A stretch of DNA of 64,000 nt from Lineus longissimus. Taxonomy: Eukaryota; Nemertea; Pilidiophora; Heteronemertea; Lineidae. Position 1 is the stretch's first letter. The number at the start of each line of letters is the position of its first letter. The notes beneath the pieces are model-generated. The model saw nothing but the letters and a program-made list of their open reading frames with translations. It was not told where the DNA came from and made no database searches. The position numbers and the translations under genes are program-made. The stretch is from positions 27,111,491 through 27,175,490 of the forward strand of contig NC_088310.1 of NCBI RefSeq assembly GCF_910592395.1. Reading direction: 5' to 3'. Below, piece after piece: positions 12,445 through 27,400 of this stretch.

Positions 12445-15400
12445 ATGGAGAGAAGATCACCTGTGCTCTCACCACTTTCACGTTGTAAACATGGTGCACG
12501 TCAGCCCACGTTCGATTCGTCAGATGACGAGCTAAGTTCCGGGGAGATAAGTACTACAAATCCATGGTATCACCAAACAAGGAGAATGAATCCGTCAAAG
12601 AAGGAGCATCGGTTTGGCTTTGGACGAGGTTGGTCACCTGGTCGAAAAAAGAAGATGACTCCACGGTCACTGTCACCAGAGCCCGGGATATCGGGTATCC
12701 AAGGTGATGATCAGTTGCTTAGATCTGGACTGAGAAAAAGTGGCTCCATTGAAGATCTCATTGCGTCCAGCCCACACTCCTCTTCCGTTCAGCGTACACC
12801 GCACCGGAAGTACAAAAAGGGACGTATAAGATATGTCCTAGCTATGACTGGTGCAAAATTAGGTGCTACGCCTTTGATGAATCTTGGTGATTCATCTCAA
12901 AAGATGTGTTCAGTAGGTGTTCAAACATTAGACCCCGAGAGCTTGGAAGAACAAGAAGCTGACGTTTCATTTTCAAGGACAGGACGGAGATGCAGCCAAA
13001 CGCAGACAGACCAGGAACTATTGAACAATTTACGGCAGAATCTTGGTAAACCCGAGGTGGTGCGCTCTCATTCTAGTATTAATATAGGAATTGATACAGA
13101 TGTACCAATGCCGAGTCAGTCAAACGTTGAAAAAGCCATGAAGTGCCTGGCAGTAGGAAGTCTAGACACAGCAAAAGATAAGTACAGGTACAATGAAGCT
13201 GGTCGCTCTGTGGACGAAGTGATGCTTCCTGCCAAAAATGTTGGTAATGAGAGTATGGATAAGAGTAGTGATTATTATTCTATGTCAATAGGGTCACTGT
13301 CGTCGGCTAATTTATTAAACCTGGACGGAGATATACCTCATACGTTACCGTCCTTGGATTATCTAAGTCCGTATGACACCGATTATCGGCGGAGTATCGG
13401 GAGTCGTAAATCTAGCACTGGTGATTCTGCGGTGGATATGCGGATGCCGCTATCTGATGATGACCATTCTGATGCTACGACCATCCCCGATAAGGACTTT
13501 GAACGTCGCCACTCCAATGCAACTCTCACCTTACCAGACAATCGAATCTCGCACCGCGTGTCTTTTTGTAACGTTCAAACGCCGTCCTTTACGACAATCA
13601 GTAATTACGTCCCGGCACCACCTTCGGTGGTGATAAGTGATTATAGCAGTCCAGCTGACAATCAGTATTCACAAGCCACTCCCTCTTTTGACTTTACGGA
13701 GAACACGAAGAAAAATCGACTTTGTGTGTCACCGTTGAGCGATGTTGGTAGTAGTGCAGGCAGTGGGAGCGACTACAGTGATGCACAGGAGAGACCAATA
13801 TCCGAGAGTGGATCATCCAGGAAGTCGTCATGGTCGGAAGGCTCATCTTTCTGCTCCGTTGATGAGGATGAGGTCACAGACCCAGAGCTACCGTCATCGT
13901 CAATCAGGAGAACATCGTCGAAAAAGGTAGGGGTCTTTCATTTCTTTGAAAATAGTGCACATTTGATGCACTATTGTTGCACTGCATCATTTGGGACGGG
14001 ATTGGGAAATGGGGAGATTTTATGGATCAAGACCCATGACCCCTTTTCAGGGGACACCAAAGAGAAATGTGCGGGGCTATTGATAAGTAGCTGAAGGCTG
14101 AGGTCTTGGGCAATCCCACTCACATTTCAGGCAAAAACCTCTCTTCGATATTTTTCTTGAGTCAGAAGAATAGCGGTGAACTGAATGGTCTTCCATGGTG
14201 TTGGAAATTCCAGTGTTTGTTGTTAATGTTAGTCACAGGTCTTCTACATTTCAGACTCAACCAAACTTGCCCTATTTACACTACATGAACATACATATAT
14301 TGTGTGGGTTCCAAGCTGTCTTCAGAGATTATTCCACTTTTGTAGTCTAAACAGCGTGGCATGACATGATGTCAACCTTTCAATGTCTTTCTGGTGAATC
14401 ATCTGTTATGAATAATTCTCATTCTCCCAAAATGACAGTATGACCACCTGGAGTTGTTTGAATAGGGAAGTGGTATATACTAATTGTTTTGCTTTCCTGG
14501 TATTTCTAGTTTAAATGAGTCTCATACCATTGATACTCTCCGACCAGGATGTCCTTTTGTCATTAGAATATCTTGAGGCTTTTATTCTAATGACAATGTC
14601 GTGTCTAACTCAACTTCAGCATTTGTTATGGTTTCTCAATTGCCCAGGCTGTCTGGTTAGGATAGTGTCTTGCCTACTTGTAGAAATTAATGATGTCAGT
14701 CAACAAGTTGATTAGGGGGCTAACTGTCTTATAGTGTCTCTTCTACAGACCAGGTGAATCTTGTTATCTTGTGTATGTTCGAATCCTTGCACAGTACAAG
14801 AGTGCCGCAGGCATTGCAGAGGATTTTGAATCAATTGTCACTTTCTAAAAATATGCTTGTCGTTAGTCTTGATATCAAATAGATAAATGATTTTCACCGC
14901 CAATGACGCAGAGGATAAAACAAATTGCCACAAAGTTATTGATTGTAGTGCGAGTTCAAACTTCAGACAACTTGTCAAGCCCTGTAGCCTGAGGCCATTC
15001 CTTACTCTTGAAAGATGAGTCGGTCGTTTGCTCCTCCGCACACACATGTTACATAAGCTCCTTAGGTCGCTAGTGCCAAGTGTTCCCCTGCGGTTTACTA
15101 TAGGGTTTCTTGGGCACAGGTCCGAGAGGTAAGATAAAGGGAGGGTGACAATTGACTGGTATTGTCAGTATGATGTTCTGGATGAGTCATTGTAGGGTCA
15201 TAATGTGTTCATAAAGTGTTGGATTTCTGATGTTTCATAAGAAGAGAATACAATGAGATAACTATGACTTTTATGTCTATAGGTTAGTTATGAAATGCTT
15301 TACATTCAGGCTGATAAGTCAGCATTATTGTCTCCTTCTGCTAATTATATTGCTCCAAGAGTCAGAAACAGTTTATAAGTAAGCCTCCTTGAAAGCAGGG

Positions 15401-18400
15401 GTCAGTCTCATGGCAGACACAGTTTTCAGTCCAGTAGACCAGTAGTGTCACCTGTGAGCACAAACTAGTACCTCTGTGTGTCCCCTTTCATTTTCATAAA
15501 GAATTCAGTTAATCAAATCTGATATAGATGGAAGCACTTTCAGTTTCACTGGAGTGAGAAGTGATCTTTCTAATCATAATAACATCCCAATCTGCCAATG
15601 TAGCAGTGTGTCTGTCCTTTGGCAAGACACTTCACCACAAACGTCTCCATCTGCAACATGCCACAATATATCATTTTGACCTCTTTGGCAACTGTCGAGC
15701 ACCGATTCACTGACGTCATTATTGTACCACAATTGACATCATACTTTTGTACAAACTCATGCTCTTTTAATATGCTGACCTAATTTCATATTCATGAAGT
15801 GTTCCTGTATGAATGTGGCCAAACTGTCCGAACATGGCTTGTTTTTATTGATTCTGCTTTTGGCACAGTAGTGCGCTTCAATTCAATTCCTTCCTGTTGG
15901 TATGGGTTGTTTCACCAAACACCGCTAGAGAAAATAAAAATGGATTTTCTGATTCAAAATCCTTTGAGTATATAAAGCAGGGTATATTGGATATTTTAAT
16001 GCGGCTGATTATGGGCAATTGAAGCAGACGGGAAGTGTGTTGTGCAGGTGGACATCAGCACCCACGTCATAGAATTGTGCACTGATGTCACATAATTATC
16101 AGATTTTGTCCTGTCACTTTACATTTCCTGATATCCCAAAGTGTCTCTTTTCAACTCTGTCCTCATTGTGCACATGTTTGTGACCAGTGAAGGGAGGAGA
16201 GTCATTCTGGCATTCGTGCCTCGGGATTATCAGCACTTGTAAGGAGTTTACCTGTCAATCCTTCCATCGTATTCAAATCATACGAATTCACAGTTGGGGA
16301 CTAGTAAGAACAGTTTGGGGATCAATAATGAGATAGTTGGCCGCATACATGTGTGTTTGTATTGTTTGTATACATTTGATATGGACAGAACTGTGGAGTT
16401 TTCAATGACATTTGGATCCAATATTTCGAGTTGTTGTATTTGGATCTAGTCCATGCATAGTATTCATCTAGTCTGATGAGCTGTAGGCCTCTATCTTTGG
16501 CAATTGTCGTTACATTTTGTGTCTAAGTTCATTTTTCTGTCCGCCAATGACAGTCGCCCAACTTTCAGGATGTAAAAATCTGGGTCATGTTTTGATTGAA
16601 TGATTCCATTACATTCCGGCGCCAATCATTTGGTCATTGATAGGTTTTTGGTATTTGTGTTGTGGTTCATCTACAATACATGTACATCATATATAAAGTG
16701 GTAGTGTGTATAAGTTGGGCTGATGTCTTTGGTATTGGAGGATAGTTGAGCATCCCTTCCCTCACCCTTAAAGTCATCATGTGCTTCCCTATGTGCAACG
16801 ACTTTTCCAGCAACATCATCCCACAAGGGTCTGTAGGTTATGTGTAGTTTTCAGTAGACCCTAGATTGTAAGGTCATCAGAGTTGTCACCTGAGCCAAAC
16901 GATTTCTGAATAAGGATTTAAGCTCAATCTGTTCACACGGCTTAAGTGATTTCATTGGTGTATAGCTATGGTCTTTCTAGGCTAAATCCAATCTTGAACC
17001 ATCTGCGACTTAATGATCTGCACTAATTCTATGGCCAATTGTCATCTGGATCACACTTGACATTGATTTTTTTCCAGATGGAAAGCCTAAGCCTGTGGGT
17101 CAAGGGTTTTCGGATGCCTCGGATCTAGTGACTCAGATCAGGCGGCTCTAGGAAAATTCGTCCCCGGAAAATTCGTCCCCGGAAAACTCGTCCCCGGAAA
17201 ATTCGTCCCCTAGGAAAATTTGTCCCCGGAAAATTCGTCCCCGAGGATAATTCGTCCCTGGAAAATTTGTCCCCGAGGAAAATTCGTCCCCGGATAATTC
17301 GTCCTCGAGGATAATTCGTCCCTGGAAAATTCGTCCCTGAGGAAAATTTTGTCCCCAGAATATTTGTCCCTGGAAAATATGTCCCCTAGGATAATTCGTC
17401 CCAGGGAAATTCGTGCCCGAGGATAAAACGTACCCGGAAAATTAAACAAAAGTTGAAAGTTTCTGACATTACTTTCTAGTAGTAACTACTACTTACTACT
17501 TTCGACTTTTCACATTCAGTGTTATATCTCTAGTTACTACCCTACTAGCTAGTTACCTACTCCACTCTTTTCATAGTAGGAAGAGGTAGGCAGGCGAAAT
17601 AATTTATTTTTTTTACAAATAAGTATTTTTACTGGTCAGAATGAAAGAAAAACTCTAAATTCTTCAATAAAATATTTCGCCTGCCTACCTCTACCTATGA
17701 AAATAGTGGGGTAGGTAACTAGCTAGTTGGGTAGTAAAGAGAGATGTTACACTGAATGAGAAAAATCGAAAGTAGTAGTTATTACTACAGTCCATTCGAC
17801 AAGACTTAGAGTCTTGGAAAGTAAAATCAGAAACTTTCAACTTTGTAAAATTTTCTGGGGACGAATTATCCTCGGGGACAAATTTTCCAGGGACGAATTA
17901 TCCTCGGGGACAAATTTTCCGGGGACGAACTATCCTCGGGGACGAATTATCCTCGGGGACGAATTTTCCAGGGACGAATTTTCCTTGGGGACGAATTATC
18001 CGGGGACGAATTTGCAGGGACGAATTTTCCGGGGACGAATTATCCGGGGACGAATTTTCCTGTAACCGATCAGGCACCTAGTTTGAATGAGGTTTCCTTA
18101 ATACTAGCTTCATAAAGCCAACTGGTCAAATAGGCCATATTAAACACTTGGAAATGTTTGTGATGTGCATTTAAAAATCTCTACAGAATATACCCATTCC
18201 CCAGTGCACAACCAAAATGAGGCCACTTCATGGCCGGCACTGTATATGGTACACTTGATCAAATCCTGCCACAAGGATAAAATGCCAAGTGTTGGCTTAA
18301 AGTGTAAGTGTAAGCGACCTTTTAGGTATGTGCCTGAGCTTTATCAGGAGATTAGGGCAAATCTGTCTGATCATTTTATTTGAAAACATCTAGGGACATT

Positions 18401-21400
18401 CTGGATGTGAAAAATAACCATGGAGGAAACAGAAGATTCTGTATTTCTACAGAAGGAGACTTTAACACTGAACAATACTGATTCAGATTCGGGGAGAAAG
18501 AGTCCAAAATGTGGCCCCAGAAAACAAAAGACTAGTTGTAGCCGTAATGGAACTTTCAGTGATTCCCTGGATACTGAGTTAGATATTGGTATGGAGGGAC
18601 AGGAGCTAGGTCCCTGTGAGTGTGACGAATGCTTCCTTGGACTCAACGATGGCGATACTGGGGCAAAGCAGCAACCTGTCCGAAAAATAAGCAAGGTAAC
18701 TGGTCGTATTTTGTTTTATTTGTGTTTTGTCACATAACAGGTCTGTGGCTGAATGAAGGCGGGGAGCATTCGGCCATACACTGCTGGTATAAGCTATAGT
18801 AATGTGTACATGTACTTTTGTAACAGAAGCATTCATTCAAAATTAATGCACTCTAAAACTGGCCAGAAGGTCATGTATTGTGGTCACACAGTCAATTATA
18901 ATTGATTACTAATAACCATGTGTTGAAACCATGCATGAGTACTCACAATACTAACAACACCAGCTCAATATACACTTTCCTCGCTTTTGTTTGCAAAGTT
19001 TGACATTCCTCTCAGGAACAGTTTCTGTGGCAACAGTTGGCCATTGTTGTAATATTAATGTTCATGCAAATTGAAAAATCAATACATGTTACCTGTTGGT
19101 GTGTTAAAAGTGCCTCTTATAGGGATGCATGATCACCCAGCCAAAAAGTGTTGATACTGAGCTGAAATCTTTTTTTCCACAGTCATTATAGTATGATTTT
19201 GCAAGCCCTGTTTAGTGCAAGTTCTGCATTTACATCGAAGGATGTCACAATATCTTCCTGAATTTTCACACTTCTCCAGAAAAAGTCAAGAGTTTTTTCT
19301 TGGACCTAGTTTATTTTCACATATGATAGAATCGTTCTTTTAAAATCATCAACGTAACCACCAGGAGGATGTTTTTTTCTCCTCTTGATATTTCCTGCTG
19401 ATCAGCCAACCCGAATTCTCTGGAAACAATGGTCTGTTCATCTCCTGATATGTAGGTGCAGGATCAAGAATTTCACCATATACCTGTCAATATCTCTTAT
19501 AAGCACCTCCTGGAGGCTGATGGATGAATGGTAATCCATTCATTGCAGGCTGATTTTCATTGTCAGCTCATTTACTTTGATTGATTGCTAACAATCAATC
19601 ACTTGGCTCATGCTCTGTCAGAAGCCAGTTGCCTATGCCTGCATCTAATAGATGTGGGGGGACCAGATTCTGTGAAGGGGAGCTTGGTCTATTTGAGGCA
19701 TAATTAAGTCTGTATGACTGCAATGATATGTGGGGAGGTATTTGCCCCTGCCCTCTAGCTACAGCCATGCTGTTCCAATCAAACCCCTGCTAAAAATTGG
19801 CCAGATTCGGCTTGATCTTTGCCATAAATGTAACATCAACATCCTGACCAGCAGGGCTTGTGTGAGTGGATCTTAGAAATGATCCATAGGCCTGCTTATA
19901 TATACATGTGGGAGGATGGATTACACTAAAATGAGGAGGCTTGGCACAAATGGAGTAGGATTGGTAGATATTGACCATTCACTCCCTGTATCATATTTAA
20001 ACACAATTCCTCGTAGGATTTGTAACCAGATTTGAAATCAATGTCAAAGGGCACGGCTGTATGTCTCATTGCAGATCAAGATGCCCCCTCGCACTGCTCT
20101 ACAATTTGAGGAGTTGATTTACAAATCATTTGTCTCACTTTCTTCGACCAGTATGATGATTGAATCAATATAATATTGGCAGTATCACCAATGTTAACAC
20201 ACTTTTCAGGCCATTACTTGTGTGAGGGGATCTGAGGTCACACTCCTGATGAGGTTATCAGCTCAATCAGCTTTGAAGTGATCTGATTGTCGTGATTGAT
20301 ATTCCATTGACCTAGTCTAAAGGTTGGATTTTGTCCTTTAAATACGGATGTCTGACCGGGTCAAAACAACTTTTATGCTTTTTACTGCATGGTTGTAGCA
20401 CAATTTGATTTAATCATGATTGTGCCTAAGATATCCTCTACAAAAGCAATGCTAATTCATGTGTGTAGGGCTATTGATGCATATTTTTGGAGATTTTCCT
20501 ACAACTGGTGAGTAGGCCAGCAAGGAAATATTGATTAACAGAGTTATTGTTCGGCTGCCAGTGGCCAGTCAAATATAGTATAGTTGACAATCCTGTGGTA
20601 GAGGCCACTATGGCCTATATTAAAGCATTCACAGTGCACACATATGGTTAGTATGGCCTTCATCAACCAATTTTTTAAGCGCTATGAAATTACACTAAGG
20701 CAGCTCGGTGTGGTTAACCACCCTGTACACTAGAATTACACTCTCTATACATAAATTCTGATCGAGCTCGATTGGAACAAACCAGAGATTGTAACTTTAT
20801 TCTTTAGGGAATTGCAAGCAGTAACCCATAACAACCAGTTGATACACTTCGTCTGCTCGAGATATCATTTTGCTCTCCAGTGGTTTGAGGCTCGTAATGA
20901 AGTCGGTAGTTGAGATTTTAGCTATCTTACTTCTCATTATTGATTCCTGGACGGCTCATCAATCCTATAGTGAGCACTAAACTGCCTTGTTCAAGTCGTC
21001 ACATCTTAAACTGCTCCCCTGTCGTGATGCCTTCCATTAACTCCACAAAAAATAATGGACCCGGAACCTCGATGTACGCGAAGGGGTTGAGGCATGTCAA
21101 TTTCCGTTTAATATTGGTGTCCCCCGGCAAGTCTCGGATTGTGTTGAGGTAATTACCTTTTAATAGGATTTCAGGTATTGTCCTCAAGACTGCATAAATG
21201 ATGTGATACACGAGTGGGAATCATTACAGCATTGAAGCATTACATTGGAAGGAGTGCATACCACTGCAGTATCTCTGCACCAATTATTGGTTTGCTGTTT
21301 TACCTTATTAGCTTTCATTTCAATCTGTTGGAGGGTACTCTTTTCAAATTTAAATTTTCTGAATTTTGTACCGAAATTGTTTTGGTTTTAGGCAAGTGTG

Positions 21401-24400
21401 GTGGCATGAAAACATGTCACTAGTCCAATAATCAAATGAGCCATTGTACTGAACCCGCACACAATAGCTGAGGGTTGAAATTACTCCATCATCGGGAGTA
21501 ACAAGACCACCTGCTCTATGCTATTGACATCAGGATATGAAGTAATTTCCTAAGTGAGCAGATTAGGGCAGGATGATGTCAATTTGTGCATCCTCCCGAT
21601 GATGAAATGGTATCTGACTTAACTAATTGTCAGTCAGGACCATTTAGATGCGCGAGAAGACTACTCGTGTATTTCTTTGCGAGAAGACAATGGAAAACTC
21701 ATTGATTGGTCAGAAGACATTTACTCCTCGAATGATATCTCCTCTCTTCATAGCTTTTTTAAGCATTTGTTGCTTGCCACTATGGTTGGGCACTAATTTA
21801 GATATTGGTGTAGTGGCTCTGTCAACAGGCAAAGAATATATCACACTTTGATGGCATTTGGCTTGCCCTAATTCGTGAGCTTTGTGTGAAAATATAAACA
21901 CGAAATATTGATAACTCGATTCTGATATCTGAACCTGGCCTTGCCACCCCTCTGAAGCTGTTGCTTGGTAATACCTTGTGGAAAACATGGATGGTTTTCG
22001 TAGGATGTAGTTCCTGGGCAGCCTCGTCCAAGCTGTGATGGATGGATTGAACAAGGCCTGATAGCTGTTCATGATAAGCAACTTTTGGCCGCAAACAGTG
22101 AATGTGTCCCTTGCTGATGGCGATTATTATGCAGGACAGCCATTAGTGATGCTATTTTGAGGAATTATTAACATGTTTCAGCTCAGCATGGGTGTAAGAA
22201 ATGGGATTGTCTGTTGCTAATGACAACAAAGGGTGTCCTGGGACATTAGTTATGTTGTTGTGGGGAATGGAATGGCTGACTGAGTGAGTGAATTATTAGC
22301 CAGTCATGCAAAACATGCCTTCATTTTCCTCCCGAGCAGATTACTCTCAGCGGGCAAGAAAAAATAAGCTATCAAACAACTAGGAGTAGCGCTCTCTTGA
22401 GATGCTGGTAGAGCGTGATAGTTGCTGGGAATCTCTTTCAGGGCCTTTTATTCGCCACTTACCAAGCTCAGTGATGTGTGCGAGGGGAGGGGCATACAAC
22501 TGACCCTGGTATTCGAGGATGTTCTTTAGGATACATGGGTCTCCTTTAATGGAAATGTGAATCATGACAGGTGAAAGTTATGTGTAAACCTAATGAGAAT
22601 GTTCATCACCACATGCTGATTTTCAACACTTTTACTATTCAGTATTTAGTAGGCAGATGTTGATATTTCAGTATCTGTTCTAATGACGCAAATCTCTGTT
22701 CTCTGACGTACTGATCCGGGTGTTCAAGTGTCAATTAAACCTTAACTTCGAGTGTGATGAAGTGAAATTCATTGTCAGGCAATGCTAGATAATCACAGCT
22801 GAAACGGCGTTGCATGGTATTGTCTGTGACCGATGTGGTATCTTGAAACAACGTTATATAGCTGTAGCAAAAATACCAAGCTGAAAGCTGATGCTCTATC
22901 TGCTGGATCATTTTCCCTGCTAATCTAACCTGGCCCGCGAAGCAATTTGAGAATTTCTCAAAGAAAATAACAGAAATTACGTTGCGGCCCCACAGGAAAT
23001 AAATCCGCACCTGATCCGCATCCGAAAATTTGGATTTCTCTGTTTTTCGACATTCTGAATAAACATAAATATATTGCGTGTTGGCACAGTCATGTTTGCT
23101 CAGTCATGCTGAGAGTTGTTCGGTATATTTGTCCGGGATTCATCAACATCAGGAAATTTCTGACAAATATTTGAACTACTTCCATTATGTAAAAATCACC
23201 AATGTGAAAATTTCCTGTTCTGCGTCAGAATCTTGATATTTGAATGTTACAAGACGACCTTGCAATGCATTGGTATGTCCTTGGTATCACAAAGACCGTG
23301 TTCTTATGGTAATGATTTGGCTGATAAAAAATCCGCCAAATGTTTGTCCTGCTTCCGTTAGGAGAAAGTCCTACTCCTCGTCAAAATCGCCAACATTGCA
23401 ATGACCTTAGTTAAAACTACTGTATATAATAAAGAACAATATTGTACCTGATGATGGCCAAAAACAAGGTCTAATCAGGACTGCCATGAAAATTTCATGT
23501 TATGTGTCCAAACCTTTGCATATCACATGTAGCATCCTTGCATCATGCCGGAAATGTCCCTGTAATGAAGAACAATGTCATACTGATGAGCTCGTGAGAG
23601 ACATTATATACCTCAGTAGCTGATCCTCCCTCAACAGGCAGTATTTGATGTAGCGCGTGTTCAAGGGACTTTGCGATCTTGGAGCCTAATTGCATGTCAA
23701 GATGGCTGAAAACAACTACTTAACAGTCAGTGGAAGCCTTATTTACAGAGCTTTGGTATGTCATGTTTGTATATAAAATGTTTAGCTTTTCAATTTGTTT
23801 TATTGATGTTTAGAACCTTGAGCCAATTTGGAAACCATTACTCTTTCAGAGCTTTTGAAAAACATCTTAATTTTTCTCTAGCATGAATATGCACCCTTTG
23901 ATGTTTTTCGGCAAAATGAAATAAACGCAAGGGTTTTGGGTTTTGCAGTTCTAAAGTGTTTTTCATTCATTTTGCTAAAAAACCTCTGAAGTGTGCATAT
24001 TTGTGACTCGCTCTACCAAAACTAGGCGCTTGTCGCATCTGAACTTGACAGGTTGATACGGACTTGTTGTTCATTTCCCTATTGTAGACCTTTTGTGAAA
24101 TCTATTACAAACTGATTTAGTCACATTTCACAAAAGGTCTACAATAGCGAAATGAACAACAAGTCCGTATCAACCTGTCAAGTTCAGATGCGACAAGCGC
24201 CTAGTTTTGGTAGAGCGGGTCACATATTTGTGTTCACCGAAAAACCTTTTTCAAAAGGCCAAAATCCTTGATTTCTAAGACTCAGAGTTTACCCCCTGTT
24301 GCCCTTCAGCCTAAATCTAACTTGTCATATTAAGCCCCACTTGCCTTTATTGTCATCTTAAACTCTTTAGATTATTTTTGTATACCTTTGCCTTTCACAG

Positions 24401-27400
24401 GCACTAACCTAATGCTGTAATGAAGGTCATTGTCTGTTGACGTCATCAAAGATAAGTGCGTGTTATGTAATGTTTATTTATTTTCTGCCAAGACATTGTC
24501 CTCATAGTCAATCCTGGGCCTAGTTCTCCCCATGTTTATGTGTTGTATGACTTCCATGCTTTTTCTTTGAGGAATTGTTCCTCTAAGGCTTTCCTTAGCA
24601 TGTTAAAGGCAAGGTGCATATTGCATTTTGTAGGATTCGTATCTCTCTGTGGTTATAACCCCACTTCGGCTACAAAATTTATCGAGTACGGATTGTAGAT
24701 TGCTACGAAAGTGAGATATGACAAATACAAGTTTGATCATTCTTCTGCAAAATCAGTGAAGGCATGGAATGGGAGGTAAGGGGGTATTCAGGTTTGAGTA
24801 GAGCAAGAATTCCTTCCTTTCGTACTAACTACATCATTCATTACTTTCTTGAAGCATTCTCCGAACATATAGAACCATTTCACTGAACCTTTCTAAAGGT
24901 TGCTTTGATTGAACCCTTTGTATGAGAGTGCCGTTCCTCATACCAATCTCAAGAAGGGATCACAGGATTTGGGTTCAATTAATGTCTCAACTGCTAACCT
25001 TGATGTAGTTGATCCTGATGGATCACTGGAGATCGTCTGCTGAATGAAGGATTTTGACAGATTTTGACCTCTGCTAGCATTCCAGTGTTGCTGGAGTGAT
25101 ATTCACCAGCAAGAGAGGCCAACAACTTGACTTGCATGTTCCTTTCCTGGTTAGATTAAACCCTTTGGATGAATGTGCACTTCTATGTACCAGCGAAATG
25201 AAAGGCATTACTATTTTCCCTGTCTGTTTGACCCTGACTATGTGGTCCCTTTGGGGGACACTGATCATAGATTGTAAAGCTGGACATGCCTCATCAACAA
25301 CTTGTCCTGTACTTAGTACACTCGAACATCTGAAATGTTCTCCCTTGTCACCATGATATTGGAGATGGTCTCTGCTTGATTCCTTGCCAAGGATGATCGA
25401 GTGTCATGGCAATCCCTGGGGATCCTCCGTATGACATTCAGTATTAAAGACAAGGAGATAACCTCGCAACATATCATATTATTTTATGCCTCGGATTCGT
25501 CACCATGGAAACTTGAACTGTACTGTCATGGGAAACTTAGTATATGTTTCCGCTTCGGCTGGGATTGGCATTTGTTTTAAAGATTTGAATAAAAAATTTT
25601 GACGAAAGAAAGGCTCAAGCAAATCTACCGGTATTGTGGCCTGTGTATTGGTTTGAATCACCACCAGGAGCACACAGACTGGGATTGACCCGTAATGTTT
25701 TGAGATAGCTGAATCACTCACCCAAACCCTTGACATTTTCGGCCTCAGGAGCTGTTTTTTATTAGTTGGACCATTGCCAAAACAGGCGACGAGGTTGAAC
25801 ACCTGCGATCGGCGTTGACCTTTGCCCTCTTTAAGTTTTCCTACGGCGCTGTGATTGGGGCACGCGCTGAGAGTGTGCTGAGAAAACAGAAAAATCGATT
25901 GAATCCGTCGTGGGTTTTTGGAGCTCGATAGTGGTGACGCAAACGCATGAGAGTCAGGATGCTTGTGGACCTGCATAAAGGGAATGAGGCACATTGAATG
26001 AGGCACATGACTCACCAATAACAGACAGTTTTTTATGTCGCTTATGAAACCAAGGGAATCCCAAATGATTTCCACAACACTCGTCCTCAGAAGCGTCTCG
26101 GTTATCAGTGGTTACTGTTATGGTTATAGCCACAAGAGGGAACATGTAGTTCATCATTTGAAACAGATACAAAGTCATGTTCTGTGGTCTCTAACAACAC
26201 ACAATTGGGAAGTATTGTCCGCACCGGACCTGTAGTGGTGAAGATGATCCATCCCCTTCTCTCCCAAAAGAATATGCCAGTGTCAATATTTGCCATTGTC
26301 GCCAGGATATGTGTGTAAGTCCTTGAGGAAATGATCAGGCTAAATGAGGCTATCTCCGTGCGCAGGTCTGTTAGTTCATCCCATTGATTGGCTGATACTG
26401 CTCTTGAGGGAATGGCCTAATCACTGTTTCATGGTTATTTAGTAGGCTGTCTAATATTTGCCGATATTTGTAATTAAACGGGAGTTAGCTACTGGGAGAC
26501 CATAATTTATGTGTTTTTGGTTCAAGTTACTTTGTATTCATTGTCATGCACCTCATAAAATTGTGAAATACATCACTGGCTTATCACTTTTTCGATGACA
26601 CGCAATGGAAAGTGTCATAAAGTACAGTCTGTGATACCTCCCTTAGCTGACACTGCCATCAGCTGGACCCTTCTCTATAATAGCACTGGGCACTGATATC
26701 GGGCAGGGACTAAGCCTTTCCATTGAATGTGACCCTTATACTCAGGACACCTCTCTATCAAGGATCGCAATGGTCAGTTTTAGGGGTACCCAAAATATAA
26801 CCTTTTTCACAAGCAGATTCTCTTCATTGTCATGGTGGCATTCTTTTTGCTTGTCAAGGCTTTCTTCTGGAAATATTTCTCAATCCTGAACCACTAATGT
26901 TAATACCAACATTCTAAGCAAAAAAAGCTCACAACGCCAATGGCGGAGCGGCTACATTATACTCGGAAACCGCTCGCTCTTGTTGTCTCCTCTGGCTTCC
27001 TCCCCAATAATGCCCTATCACTTCAAAGTCCCAGAGAGCCACACTTGGCAGTCCTGACTTCTTTCCTTCAAGGAGATGACGTGGGCAATAAGGCCGTGAA
27101 TGGTTTGTTCTTGGTTTCTTTCTCAAAGATAGCCACTTCAGATTACATTGGAGGCAATGTAAGGTGCGTGACGATAAGGTCAATTTTCTTCCAGTGGTGA
27201 ACCATAGCCTTTCCTTGTTGCTTCCTGTGGAGGCACAAGACAATATCATCAATAACGCCTTCTAAGCTTCTTTCCATGGTAACCATCCAGCAGCTTTACA
27301 GTTGAACTACAATCCTAAGCGATTTTCATCAATTTAAACAATGTTCAGTCAATCTCTAAGTGATATTTCACATTTCAGTAAAAAAACTTTTAAAAGTTTA

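Noticed and set aside
14770-14790. tRNA B-box-like word gttcgaatcc
   Set aside because: No A box, no cloverleaf and no acceptor-stem pairing in the flanks.
25500-26075. 191-codon minus-strand open frame in an ITPK intron
   Set aside because: No motif, no splice context and no similarity that I can recognise; its length is possible by chance in a 64-kb window.
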